Part shown: in pieces, positions 51,451 through 60,795 of the stretch
Numbering within the stretch: position 1 is the stretch's first letter
Layout of the letters: the number at the start of each line of letters is the position of its first letter
Assembly (NCBI GenBank): GCA_003667865.1
Contig: CP033051.1
Location: 1,943,501 to 2,007,500, forward strand
Direction of reading: 5' to 3'
From: Rossellomorea marisflavi
GTDB lineage: Bacteria; Bacillota; Bacilli; Bacillales; Bacillaceae_B
Length of the DNA stretch: 64,000 bases
Position numbers and translations under genes: made by a program
The notes under the pieces: generated by a model
What the model was told of the DNA's origin: nothing
Seen by the model: only the letters and a program-made list of their open reading frames with translations
Databases searched by the model: none

Positions 51451-52473
51451 ATGAATGAAGAATTAACACAAATAGCTAATAGATTAACCTTAAAAAATAT
51501 TTCCTTACCGGTTAAACTGTCAACGCCAGTTAATCCAATACTCTTTAAAATCTATAATGATTGCTTCGAGAGTAGAGAAACTAGAAAGGATTTACTGTTA
51601 CCAAACTTTTCGGAGACAGATACAGTAGCGATCTTTTCTGATTATGGTGGAGAAATAGGAAATAGTAAATATCTTACTTATACATTTACCTTTGTTAACT
51701 ATGATTTATTGGGGTTGTTTGGAAGTGAAATAAGCAAAATTAGAAAAAAGTATAGATTAAATGATCCTTATAAGGAAGTATCTTTTAAAGATTTACGCTA
51801 TGGGCCTATTAACAGAGCGCTTGATGATTATCTTAGCTTAATTGATTTTGCAGTTCATGGCCTTGTTTTTACAGTAATAGTTGATAGAAGTATAACCTCA
51901 TTGTTGGGAGATAATAGTGTCGAGACTCAGAAAAAAGCCGCTGAAGAGTTAGAGGCAAATGGTTTTGGACATTGGAAACCTAAATCAGCAGAGAAGCTAC
52001 AAAGGATTATTATGACAATTGCCTATCTTACAAGGTTACTAGTTCCTAGTGGAAAGAAGATATTTTGGATGACTGATGAAGATAGTATTGTTGCTAACTC
52101 AAAACTCTTAAATAGTACTGGTAGGATTTTTAATAATGCAATTCATCAGTTTGATGATGTTTCGTATGACTTAGTTGGATATGCTACACCTTTTGAAAAG
52201 GGAAAGGACCCTTTATTTTTAGATCTATTAAGTATATCTGATTTAGTTGCAGGCTCAATTGAACACTATTTTACAAGAAAAACTGTACTAGATAATCTAA
52301 CTATTAAAGATGGGGCAAATAAAATATTAATGTGGCATGCCCACCAGGGTTTTGGATTGAAAAAGTTATCCTTAGTCATAACATCAGAAAATGAAGGTTT
52401 ACTGGGTAGATTTGTTGACTTTAAATTAGTTGAACCTCCAGATAATCCAGAATATATAAATATTTACTTTTAA
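51451..52473 (+). CDS. Hypothetical protein, possibly DUF3800-like
   Basis: 340 residues. VAIFSDYGGEIGNSKYLTYTFTFV (spaced) near residue 60 resembles the DESG start of DUF3800 proteins, which have an RNase H-like fold. Further acidic positions lie in TVIVDRSI, FWMTDEDSIV and DLLSISDLVAGSIEHYF, the last also DUF3800-like. Membership is a weak pattern call. The ribosome site is poor. The low GC matches neighbouring island genes. It could be a nuclease-like defence protein or transposon-associated. Confidence 0.5.
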   Translation: MNEELTQIANRLTLKNISLPVKLSTPVNPILFKIYNDCFESRETRKDLLLPNFSETDTVAIFSDYGGEIGNSKYLTYTFTFVNYDLLGLFGSEISKIRKKYRLNDPYKEVSFKDLRYGPINRALDDYLSLIDFAVHGLVFTVIVDRSITSLLGDNSVETQKKAAEELEANGFGHWKPKSAEKLQRIIMTIAYLTRLLVPSGKKIFWMTDEDSIVANSKLLNSTGRIFNNAIHQFDDVSYDLVGYATPFEKGKDPLFLDLLSISDLVAGSIEHYFTRKTVLDNLTIKDGANKILMWHAHQGFGLKKLSLVITSENEGLLGRFVDFKLVEPPDNPEYINIYF

Positions 52474-52564
52474 TTTATTTCTATAAGTTTTGTAGAAGGA
52501 GAAATGCCTAAATGAAAAAAGGTATTTATATAGAGAAGGTAAATATAAACTAAAAACTGTGCTG

Positions 52565-52669
52565 TTCCTCAAATGTGGTAGTGAATTATCTGTAAAGAAA
52601 GGGCAGTATGGTTCGTCTTATGGATGTAGTAACTTTCCAAATTACGGATATACAAAGCGGGTTTTATAA
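52565..52669 (+). pseudogene. Fragment of a topoisomerase-type zinc ribbon
   Basis: The frame ending at TAA 52667-52669 reads LKCGSELSVKKGQYGSSYGC, then SNFPNYGYTKRVL, a zf-C4_Topoisom finger with the last Cys changed (NY for KC) and the first CxxC half missing. No start or ribosome site is present. It is the remnant of a longer protein, such as a NERD or restriction-type nuclease. Confidence 0.6.
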
Positions 52670-52695
52670 ATGTAAAGACAAGGGGTATTATCTGT

Positions 52696-54573
52696 ATGAA
52701 AAAGCGAAGAAAAATAAGAGATGGCTTTATGGTTAGACGTTTAAAATCAATTTCATTAAAGGGTTGGCGGTCAATTGATTATGAAGGAATAAAATTAAAA
52801 GGTCTGAATAGGTTTAACTTAATTATTGGTGAAAATAATTCTGGGAAAACTAACCTTTTTAGATATTTCTTTTTATTAAGCTTGGATTACTATCCAACGG
52901 AGACATATGCAGAGTGGAAAGAAAAAGTACAAGATAAATTTAATATTGTAAATTCAGTTGAAAATACGTGGAAAATGAATTCAAAGAGTATTATTTCCGA
53001 ATTAGTAATAGAAGAACAATTTGGAATAAAAGATACTAAAAACTATAAAAGATTATCAGCAAAGCATTATTCTAATGGTAACTCATATTTTTATAATAAA
53101 CATAAGCTGAAAAGTCCACCTAATAAAACAATCTATGACTTCCCTAACAGCAAAGATTCTTTTCAAGATTGGATGAATCTTGTAAATAGGGTGGAATACT
53201 TTAATCCCTTAAGAGACTTGAATAGAGAAAACTCAGGGTCAGAAGGGTTTAATGGCTTTCAATTTATTGACCATTTTAGGAGTTGCAAAGAAGAGTTTAT
53301 TCTCCATCACTATTGTTACTTGATATCTAACTGGTTGACATACATATTACAAGAGGAGATAAGAGTGTTAAAGCCGAATATCATTGAGTATAAGAACCCT
53401 TTTGGAGAACAAATGATGAGTATAGATTATCGTTTGCTTAGGTTAGATATAAGTAAAAGAAGAGAATATAAGCTGGAGAGTTTTGGTACAGGTCTCAGCC
53501 AGATAGTTATGATCTTAACACACTTGTACTTTAGGTGTTATTATGACAAATATAAAAATATGTTTATATTATTAGAAGAACCCGAGACCAATTTACATCC
53601 CAATTTATTAAATAGATTTGTTGATATTCTGGAGGAAAACTTTAAAAGTTATCAATTTTTTATTTCTAGTCATTCTCCCGTACTTATGGATAGGCTTAAT
53701 GAGCAATGGTCCATTTACAAGTTTAGTAGAACAATTGCAGGGGGGACATCAGTTACAAGATGTTTAAATAAGTCGGATAAATTTGAACTATTAGATGAAT
53801 TAGGAGTTAGACCTTCTCAAATACTACTGAGTAATTTAATAATTTGGGTGGAAGGGCCAAGTGATGTTACTTACTTAAGGAAATGGATTAAGGATAGATC
53901 TAACGATGAATTAAAAGAGAACATTGACTTCAGTTTTGCGATGTATGGGGGAAAGAATTTATTTTCATTTGGCATTTATGATGAAGAAGATTATGACAAT
54001 ACAGGTGACTTATCTCATGAATTTATTGATATACTTAAATCTAGTAGATATTCGTATGTGTTGTGCGATTCCGATAAAAAATCTCATTCTAGCGCTTCAA
54101 AGAAAAAAGTAATTGAATTAAAAAATGATGTTGAAGATAAAAACCTAGATAATTTTGTGATTATTAGAGAAACTGATGGTCGTGAAATAGAGAATTATAT
54201 TCCTCATAAATTATTAAAGAAGGTTCTAAATAATGAAGGTTCCTTTAAACGTAAAAGTATAGGGAAAAAGAAAAACTATAGAAAATTAAAATACAATGAT
54301 AGTAGATTTAAAAGATTGTTTGCCGACTTTGATAGTTTTGATGAGTTTTTTTCAGGATATTATTATTATGAGGACACATCAGATAATTTAAATAGAAGAA
54401 AATTAAGAAAGCTAAGAGAAAATGTTAAAGAAGGATATTCGCAAAAGAAACCAAAGATTGCAAAAGAAGTTATAAATGTTTGGGAAGATAAAGATTATAC
54501 ACCACAACTAATTAAATTGATAGATGAAATTATTGATATGATTTATAAAGCTAACGGGAAGGTAAACGGGTAG
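52696..54573 (+). CDS. OLD-family ATPase with C-terminal TOPRIM nuclease domain
   Basis: 625 residues. The ABC-type ATPase half has Walker A IGENNSGKT (44-52), a signature-like LESFGTGLSQI and Walker B ILLEEPETNLHP, then FFISSHSPVLMDRL. The TOPRIM half starts near 380 with LIIWVEGPSDVTYLRKW (Glu) and continues YVLCDSDKK (DxD). OLD proteins are DNA nucleases; relatives serve in phage exclusion (P2 Old, Gabija GajA, PARIS). No GajB-type UvrD helicase adjoins it, so it appears to stand alone. AAGGGG is about 12 bases before ATG 52696; ATG 52729 is an alternative. Confidence 0.85.
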   Translation: MKKRRKIRDGFMVRRLKSISLKGWRSIDYEGIKLKGLNRFNLIIGENNSGKTNLFRYFFLLSLDYYPTETYAEWKEKVQDKFNIVNSVENTWKMNSKSIISELVIEEQFGIKDTKNYKRLSAKHYSNGNSYFYNKHKLKSPPNKTIYDFPNSKDSFQDWMNLVNRVEYFNPLRDLNRENSGSEGFNGFQFIDHFRSCKEEFILHHYCYLISNWLTYILQEEIRVLKPNIIEYKNPFGEQMMSIDYRLLRLDISKRREYKLESFGTGLSQIVMILTHLYFRCYYDKYKNMFILLEEPETNLHPNLLNRFVDILEENFKSYQFFISSHSPVLMDRLNEQWSIYKFSRTIAGGTSVTRCLNKSDKFELLDELGVRPSQILLSNLIIWVEGPSDVTYLRKWIKDRSNDELKENIDFSFAMYGGKNLFSFGIYDEEDYDNTGDLSHEFIDILKSSRYSYVLCDSDKKSHSSASKKKVIELKNDVEDKNLDNFVIIRETDGREIENYIPHKLLKKVLNNEGSFKRKSIGKKKNYRKLKYNDSRFKRLFADFDSFDEFFSGYYYYEDTSDNLNRRKLRKLRENVKEGYSQKKPKIAKEVINVWEDKDYTPQLIKLIDEIIDMIYKANGKVNG

Positions 54574-54611
54574 ACAACTATATCCGTGTCATCTTAGCCC
54601 TACTGAAAAAG

Positions 54612-54662
54612 TGGACCTGACCCCCAGTACGTTAATGCTTTAATAAACTGGCGGGCAGGCCC
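54612..54662. repeat. Family B hairpin repeat
   Basis: GGACCTGACCCCCAGTACG...TTTAATAAACTGGCGGGCAGGCCCG. It lies between convergent genes. Confidence 0.75.
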
Positions 54663-54689
54663 GTTTTCAAAATGGGGACATTGAAATTA

Positions 54690-55832
54690 TCATCTACTCC
54701 CCAAAGAATCCACCAACCTCAAATAATCCGAAACAAACCCACTATACTTCTTCATTACAGCATTTACCTCTTGTTGTGGAACTCTAATCCAAAAATTTGA
54801 AGTGTGTTGATTAATAAACTTGCTCATCTCTTCTTTTAAGAATTCTAAATTACGATCTCGTGTTTTCAAATCGTCCTTCTCACTAAGAACGGTAGTGAGG
54901 GAATTGTGATAACTAGCTATTTGAAGGGTATATAATTTCATATGCCATTCTTCTTTTAAGCTGTATGGTCGATAAAGTACAAGTAATGTATTTAGTTTCT
55001 TATCTACTTTTTTGATCTCACGTTTTAGTTGATAGTAAGTATGATCCTTGTCTTTTTGTATTTGGCTTCCAATGTTCTTTAAGGAATGAATGTTTTCCTG
55101 TATTGTTGGAAGTACTTTTTGGGCAGCTTCTATTTGATAATAGGGAATGCGGCCATGGAAGATTTCTAGATTTCGTTTGCATACGTTAAGAACTCGATTT
55201 GCCTCTTTCCCAAGTTCCGTTTCGTCATCTATATTCCGATGAGTAGAGCCGGAAGCTTTTGGTTTTTTCGCTTCTTCTTTTACATGGTTATACTCCTTGA
55301 TGAGTTCTTCGCCCGTTTCTTTTTCTTTTAGTTGAATGTCTCCAGACTGCTCAGACGCTGTATCCTCTAGTTTGAGATGATTGGCAAGTAGGGCAATCAT
55401 TTCGGCGTTGTGTGGCTTTACCTTCGAATTCTTAATGTTATATCCGAACAGGGATTGAAACATGGCAGCATTTTTTCGGCTCCATGCGACTTCAATCGCA
55501 TGCCGAATGGCACGTTCCACTCTGCTAGCAGTCGTATTAAATTTCTTTGAGATATAAGGATAGAGACCCTTTGTAATTTCTCCTAAGGCGTCAGGATTGT
55601 GGTAGACTATTTTGACTGCTTCTCTAAGATAGTTAGAGCCTTTTATATGACTAGGCACTCCAATTTCAAAAATTAAAGCAGAAATCCTTTTATCTAAGTC
55701 CTGTTCTTGTACTGGACTTGCTTCTATTGTCGATAATCGTTTCTCACTCTTTAATGAATGTAACTCTTGTTTCATTTCACGTTGTTCCTTTAATAACTGT
55801 TCAACTAACTGTTCTAGCTTCGACTCTTCCAT
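54690..55832 (-). CDS. Spo0A C-terminal-domain protein without receiver domain
   Basis: 380 residues. Residues 1-35 are a Glu/Lys/Leu coiled coil ([20 protein letters not shown]). Residues 46-158 match the Spo0A DNA-binding effector domain closely: [56 protein letters not shown] and [20 protein letters not shown]. The phospho-acceptor receiver domain that normally precedes it is absent. Residues 165-380 are a helical region without known family ([32 protein letters not shown]). ATG 55832 has AGAGGTGA upstream. It should bind 0A-box DNA without phosphorylation, possibly as a dimer through the coil, so it may rewire or block sporulation control; that is inference. Confidence 0.88.
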   Translation of the reverse strand: MEESKLEQLVEQLLKEQREMKQELHSLKSEKRLSTIEASPVQEQDLDKRISALIFEIGVPSHIKGSNYLREAVKIVYHNPDALGEITKGLYPYISKKFNTTASRVERAIRHAIEVAWSRKNAAMFQSLFGYNIKNSKVKPHNAEMIALLANHLKLEDTASEQSGDIQLKEKETGEELIKEYNHVKEEAKKPKASGSTHRNIDDETELGKEANRVLNVCKRNLEIFHGRIPYYQIEAAQKVLPTIQENIHSLKNIGSQIQKDKDHTYYQLKREIKKVDKKLNTLLVLYRPYSLKEEWHMKLYTLQIASYHNSLTTVLSEKDDLKTRDRNLEFLKEEMSKFINQHTSNFWIRVPQQEVNAVMKKYSGFVSDYLRLVDSLGSR

Positions 55833-56049
55833 TTTCTCACCTCTAGGCAAAGTTATTAAAAGTGTATTGATTTATGAAGGAAGTCCTCATCAATTCATAA
55901 GTTTAGTATAATGATTGTAAGAGGGAAAAGAAATAATGAAAAAATCGACTGATTGCATATACATAAAGGTGTTCTATGTTTTAAAAGGGCATACATAAGA
56001 TTGACCTATCAGATTTGTTCAAACTAAGTAACAAAGGAGAGAGTGGGTT

Positions 56050-56319
56050 ATGGATAAGAAAACGAAAGAGATCTCCGACATCATTGAACTATCAGATTAC
56101 TATTATTCTGTATTACAACCTAAGAAGAAGATCACGAATCTTATTTTTAAAAGGTTAGAGGAAAAAGAATTAACCTTGAAGGAAGTCGCACTGCAATTAG
56201 AAGATACTACTTATGAAGAGTTGGTAAAAGTTACAGCAGGTGAAGAGTATAAGATCGACACGTTACTAAAGCTATTGTATTTTCTAGAGATTAGGTTAGA
56301 GGTGCGTCTAGCAGACTAG
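56050..56319 (+). CDS. Small helical, HTH-like protein
   Basis: 89 residues: KKITNLIFKRLEEKELTLKE, VALQLEDTTYEELVKVTAGE and IDTLLKLLYFLEIRLEVRL, a five-helix layout like XRE-type antitoxins. AAAGGAGAGAG is about 10 bases before ATG 56050. It might pair with the gene at 56424. Identity is uncertain. Confidence 0.6.
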   Translation: MDKKTKEISDIIELSDYYYSVLQPKKKITNLIFKRLEEKELTLKEVALQLEDTTYEELVKVTAGEEYKIDTLLKLLYFLEIRLEVRLAD

Positions 56320-56423
56320 CATTTCTTTTACAAGTATAGTAATTTATGGTAGAATAGCCCTGCATCTTTGTCACAACCTTCTGATTCTTTGACAATCTCA
56401 TATCTTATTTTAGGAGGACGATT

Positions 56424-56711
56424 ATGATCACTCTAGTTCAATTTCCAAGAATCCAACTAACATGGGAGGTGGAAGCTAGTATCAAGTCCAAGTTTACAGA
56501 GAAGATGCAGCAAGAAGCATATGACTTCTTCGATCGTGTAAATGAGTATGGACTTAATCGGGAAGCACTTGGAACGAGAGTATACACCTATAAAAATGGT
56601 GTATCGAAAGTGAGATTAAGTGAAAAAAGTAATTGGGTCTTCACGATAAAAAAAGAGCACGGTATCTTTATCATTGTCGACCTATACAAAGTTCATTTAA
56701 GCCTAGCTTAA
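56424..56711 (+). CDS. Small protein, possibly RelE/HigB-like
   Basis: 95 residues. The C-terminal half has alternating strands (GTRVYTYKNGVSKVRLSEKS, WVFTIKKEHGIFIIVDLYKV) reminiscent of RelE-fold toxins, but catalytic residues cannot be assigned. AGGAGG precedes ATG 56424. It sits 104 bp after the HTH-like gene in the same direction; a toxin-antitoxin pair is possible but unproven. Confidence 0.55.
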   Translation: MITLVQFPRIQLTWEVEASIKSKFTEKMQQEAYDFFDRVNEYGLNREALGTRVYTYKNGVSKVRLSEKSNWVFTIKKEHGIFIIVDLYKVHLSLA

Positions 56712-57245
56712 ATCTAGAATCATGGTCAGTAGGCCCTGGCCATGATTCTGAAAAAAATCCTGAAATAATTTTGAGAATCAGAGATACGAAGTGAATATAT
56801 ACGGTTTAGAAATTATAGAAGATAGGGGATGAATTAATAAAAGGTTAGAAAAAATCAAAAAAATAATTTAAATAATTGTTAGTAAATAATTTTGAAATTA
56901 ATGATTTTCTAAGTCAAAAGATCATGGGTTATTAAGTTCGGCTTAAAAGACTAATTTATACTCAAAGTTAGGGTGTTTTATAATCATTTTGATAGTTTTT
57001 TTGAAAAATATTTAATGCTTTTTAAAAAAATGAACTAAAAACATGATTATAAGTATCTAATCTTTGGATGAATAGTTAAGTTTGTTATCCCGTAATTGTT
57101 ATAAAAATAGACATACCAGTAGGGACGGTTCTCCTTATCTAAAGAGATAAGAGAGCCGTCCTTCTTTTATTCCACACCTTAACCTTGAAAAGTACCAAAA
57201 TAAGTTAAATAATAATAGAAAAGCCAAAAACAAGGAATGAACAGA
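56712..57245 (+). other. AT-rich gap with a long terminator-like hairpin
   Basis: Very AT-rich with no supported gene. At 57123-57161, GGACGG...CTTATCT pairs with AGATAAG...CCGTCC over a 4-nt loop with one bulge, followed by a T-rich tail: a 17-bp stem. It stands 85 bp before the DUF2075 helicase, so it could be a leader terminator or a repeat. Confidence 0.55.
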
Positions 57246-59198
57246 ATGATCATATATGAAGCAACTAAATCAGAATTTCTAGAAGACGTTTTTCATGATG
57301 AGCTGGTAAACAATATATGCAACAACTACAATGCAAAGATCGGGAAAATCAATGAGCGTGAGGTTCGGTCTTGGGATAATTCTATGCAATATATGTATCG
57401 TGTCTTAAGTGATGCCGAAATACCTAGTGACGCAGGTGTTGCAATAGAGTTTAAGATTCCACACACATCTAGGAGAGTGGATTTCCTTATATCTGGACGA
57501 GATGCAGAAAAGAACTCAATTGTCATTGTTGAACTAAAGCAGTGGGAAACTGTAGAAGCAATTAGAGGGAAAGAAGCAATTGTTAAAACAGCTATGAATC
57601 GTGGGTTAGTGGAAACAACGCATCCTTCTTATCAAGCATGGTCTTATGCATCGCTTATAAAAGATTACAATGAAAATGCACAAAATGATGATATGAAATT
57701 GTATCCTTGTGCATATTTACATAATTATTTGTATCAAGGAGATCAAGACCCTTTAACGGATTCCATCTATCAATATTATATAGACCGAGCTCCAGTGTTT
57801 GTGAAAGGACAGGCAAAGAAGCTTAGAGATTTTATTAAGCGGTACATACAATTCGGGGATAATAAAGAAAACCTCTATAAAATTGAAAATGGTCGTATTA
57901 GACCATCTAAGTCATTACAGGATTCTTTAAATAAAATGTTACAAGGTAATGATGAGTTTGTGATGATTGATGATCAAAAAGTAGTGTATGAACAGGCTAT
58001 TTTTCTAGCAAAAGAAGCATTGCGAACAAATACAAAGCAAGTGCTGGTTGTCCAAGGAGGACCTGGGACTGGTAAATCTGTTCTAGCCATCAATCTATTA
58101 GTCCATTTAACGAATCTTAGTATGGTGTGTCAGTATGTAACAAAAAATGCAGCACCTCGTAATATCTATTCCACAAAGCTTAAAAAGGACTTTAAGAAAG
58201 GGCATATTGATAACTTATTTAAAGGATCAGGAAGCTATGTCAATGCACCCAAAGATGAATTTGATGCTCTTATTGTAGATGAAGCGCATCGACTCAACCT
58301 CAAATCAGGTATGTTTCAAAACCTTGGCGAGAACCAAACGAAAGAGATTATTGAAGCATCAAAGTTCTCCATCTTTTTCATAGATGAACGCCAACGTGTA
58401 ACCTTAAAAGATGCTGGAAGTCTTAGTGAAATTGAACGATTTGCTTTGGACAATGAGGCTCATCTCACCATTATGAACTTAGAATCGCAGTTTCGTTGTA
58501 ACGGATCTGATGGATATTTATCATGGGTTGATGATGTCTTGCAAATCAGAGAAACAGCCAATTCAGATTACATAGGAAGTCATTATGATTTTCGTGTGTT
58601 CAATAACCCAAATGAATTAAGAACAGAAATTGAAAAGAGAAATATCAATAATAAATCTCGTATAGTATCGGGGTATTGCTGGAATTGGGAGAAAGAAGGA
58701 AAAAGTAACCCGAATTACTTTGATATTGTTCTAGAAGAGTTTGATTTTAAAATGAGCTGGAACCTTGGAAACTCCGATACTTGGGCAATTGATGAAGAGT
58801 CAATTAATGAGGCGGGCTGTATTCATACATGTCAAGGTTTAGAGTTTGAGTATGTAGGTGTCATCATTGGGGGTGATTTGCGATTTGAGGATGGACAAGT
58901 TATTACCGATCCTTCAAAACGGGCTAAAACCGATAACTCCTTAAAAGGCTATAAGAAAATGTTGAAAGAAGACCTAGAAAGAGCTCAAAAACTAGCTGAT
59001 GAAATTATTCGAAATACGTACAGAACCCTTATGACTCGTGGACAGAAGGGCTGTTATATTTATTGTACAGACCCTGATTTGGGAAATTATTTTAGAGAAC
59101 GATATGAGAAAAGTAATACTCAATATGAACAGAATGAGTTTTTCAAGTCAGAGTCTCATGTTGCTGAAGATGAGGGAAATTACAATATAAAAGGTTAG
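57246..59198 (+). CDS. PD-(D/E)XK nuclease fused to a DUF2075 SF1 helicase
   Basis: 650 residues. The N-terminal 100 include SRRVDFLISGRDAEKN and IVIVELKQWE, giving D79...E96-x-K98, a PD-(D/E)XK nuclease pattern. The helicase core has Walker A VVQGGPGTGKSVLA near 273, Walker B ALIVDEAHRL near 340, IFFIDERQRVT, SQFRCNGSDGY and the final HTCQGLEFEYVGVIIG with RTLMTRGQKGCYIY. The order fits DUF2075 (Schlafen group 3-like) helicases. It is predicted to unwind and cut nucleic acid. AAGGA best fits ATG 57246; ATG 57237 abuts it. A defence role is inferred from context. Confidence 0.82.
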   Translation: MIIYEATKSEFLEDVFHDELVNNICNNYNAKIGKINEREVRSWDNSMQYMYRVLSDAEIPSDAGVAIEFKIPHTSRRVDFLISGRDAEKNSIVIVELKQWETVEAIRGKEAIVKTAMNRGLVETTHPSYQAWSYASLIKDYNENAQNDDMKLYPCAYLHNYLYQGDQDPLTDSIYQYYIDRAPVFVKGQAKKLRDFIKRYIQFGDNKENLYKIENGRIRPSKSLQDSLNKMLQGNDEFVMIDDQKVVYEQAIFLAKEALRTNTKQVLVVQGGPGTGKSVLAINLLVHLTNLSMVCQYVTKNAAPRNIYSTKLKKDFKKGHIDNLFKGSGSYVNAPKDEFDALIVDEAHRLNLKSGMFQNLGENQTKEIIEASKFSIFFIDERQRVTLKDAGSLSEIERFALDNEAHLTIMNLESQFRCNGSDGYLSWVDDVLQIRETANSDYIGSHYDFRVFNNPNELRTEIEKRNINNKSRIVSGYCWNWEKEGKSNPNYFDIVLEEFDFKMSWNLGNSDTWAIDEESINEAGCIHTCQGLEFEYVGVIIGGDLRFEDGQVITDPSKRAKTDNSLKGYKKMLKEDLERAQKLADEIIRNTYRTLMTRGQKGCYIYCTDPDLGNYFRERYEKSNTQYEQNEFFKSESHVAEDEGNYNIKG

Positions 59199-59247
59199 AG
59201 AAATTATTTAATCTAATAGTTTGGAGGATATAGGGTCTAAAATTCTA

Positions 59248-59291
59248 CCTGTTCCTTAGTGCGTTTTGCTTTAGTGCACTAAGGGACAGGT
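59248..59291. repeat. Family B hairpin repeat (diverged)
   Basis: ACCTGTTCCTTAGTGCG...TTTAGTGCACTAAGGGACAGGT. The rest of the 59199-59511 gap shows only AT-rich sequence. Confidence 0.75.
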
Positions 59292-59511
59292 CTTGTTTTT
59301 TACAAGTTTATACACTTCCTAGTGTAACTGATCAATAAACCAAATCACGAACAATACGAAAAAGCAGAGGGGATAAACTTCTTCTGCATTTTTCTATTCT
59401 TTTATAAATAAACTTACAATTAATGGGTATTTAATGGAAAAAGAAATAATAGTAAAATAGAAGTAATAGATTTTTAAGATGATCAATAGAAAGCATATGG
59501 AGGAGTAATTT

Positions 59512-60626
59512 ATGGATCAACAACCATATTTCTATCAATTCTTAGAGCCAATTTCAAAAGAGCTTGCATTTGTAGCAAGAGAGCTAGAGAACAGTATCTT
59601 TTCTAGCCCGCGTACAATGCTTACACATGCTAGAGTGTTCGTTGAAAATATACTTCATAAAGTAGTAAAAGAGGAAAAACTACAAATGGAACCTAGATCC
59701 ACCCTCAAAGAATTACTAGATTTATTACATCAGCATGATCTTTTAGACACAGAAATCAGGAATTCTTTACATTTTGTAAGACAAATAGGTAACCAAGCTG
59801 CTCACGACACACGTATGTTCAGATATTCTGAAGCATTATTATCTTGGGAAGCAGTCTATAAAATTGTCAAATGGTATATCGAAGTTTATGGACCTGTTTC
59901 CCTCTCGGTACCAGACTACCAAGATCCAGTACCTAAAGTTGGACAAACCTATGATATTTCTGAAATAGAAGCGAAGATTAAGGGCATGGAAGAGTTACTT
60001 ACAAAATCCTTACAAAAGATTGAGGTAGATACAGCAGAACAAGAAATTGCTATGACAACTGAGGAGATCAAGGTGAAATCTGAGTTACCAGGTTTTACAA
60101 CTATTCGTAAGATTTCATATAATGACCAAGTACTTGAAATCCCAAATTTTTTAAGAGACTCTTTCCTGTTACCGCAAAGATTTTCTAAATCAGAAACCTT
60201 TTTAATTCGACTAGGTGCCGAACAGCAAGCACGTATTATGAGTGAATTACCGAACAACTTATCAGGACTTCACAAACATGTTAAGCGCTATAACGAAAAA
60301 AATGATGAAATTCTATTTGGAGAATTAAAGATTTTTATTCAAGAAGAAAAAGAACGAAGAAAACTATTGCTTAAAAGACCTGGAGAACTATTTTTTTCTA
60401 TAAAGACAACCATATTGTAGTAACGGAAAACCTATCAACTATTCCCCTCTCAGCAAGTGAGTTCTCTGGGATTCCAAGTCTACTAAGACAGTTAAATGAA
60501 GACCAAATAGAAACAGTTGGGCAGCTACCAAAAGAACTTGTTATCTTAGCTAAATATGAAAATGTGGGTGTTGGGACTGTTGAGAAGTTGTTTGAACAGT
60601 TGAAGGAGAAACATAAGCATCCCTAA
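59512..60626 (+). CDS. DUF4145 (HEPN-like) protein, frame broken at a T7 run
   Basis: The annotated frame is 59512-60420 (302 residues). The N-terminal DUF4145 domain is about 10-130, with LTHARVFVENILHKVVK and VRQIGNQAAHD near 95. A coiled middle with a conserved-looking FLRDSFLLPQRFSKSETFLI follows. At seven T (60391-60397) the frame ends in SIKTTIL, whereas a -1 shift (equivalent to an eighth T) continues YKDNHIVVTENLSTIPLSAS, then GIPSLLRQLNEDQIETVGQL to TAA at 60626, adding about 75 residues. GGAGGAG is 6 bases before ATG 59512. A mutation, sequencing error, slippage or phase variation could explain it. Confidence 0.75.
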
Positions 60627-60652
60627 CAATGAAGTTGAAGAAAATTAATAAT

Positions 60653-60706
60653 AGGGCCTGTTCCTCAGGACGTTTAAGTTTTAGGAAAACAGGGGAGGAC
60701 AGGCCC
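60653..60706. repeat. Family B hairpin repeat
   Basis: GGGCCTGTTCCTCAGGACG...TTTTAGGAAAACAGGGGAGGACAGGCCC. It follows the DUF4145 gene. Confidence 0.75.
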
Positions 60707-60795
60707 ATTCTATCGAAACTTTGAATCGACAGCAGACATGTTCAAGCAATAATATAAAAGAATGAGAAATATGGATTAGCTAGAATTGTTTCTAT

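Noticed and set aside
52696..54573. Gabija system (GajA)
   Set aside because: The OLD protein fits GajA in type, but no UvrD-like GajB gene lies next to it; the helicase at 57246 is DUF2075 and separated by several genes.
54690..55832. Plasmid or phage replication initiator
   Set aside because: The coiled-coil plus HTH layout suggested this at first, but residues 46-158 match Spo0A specifically.
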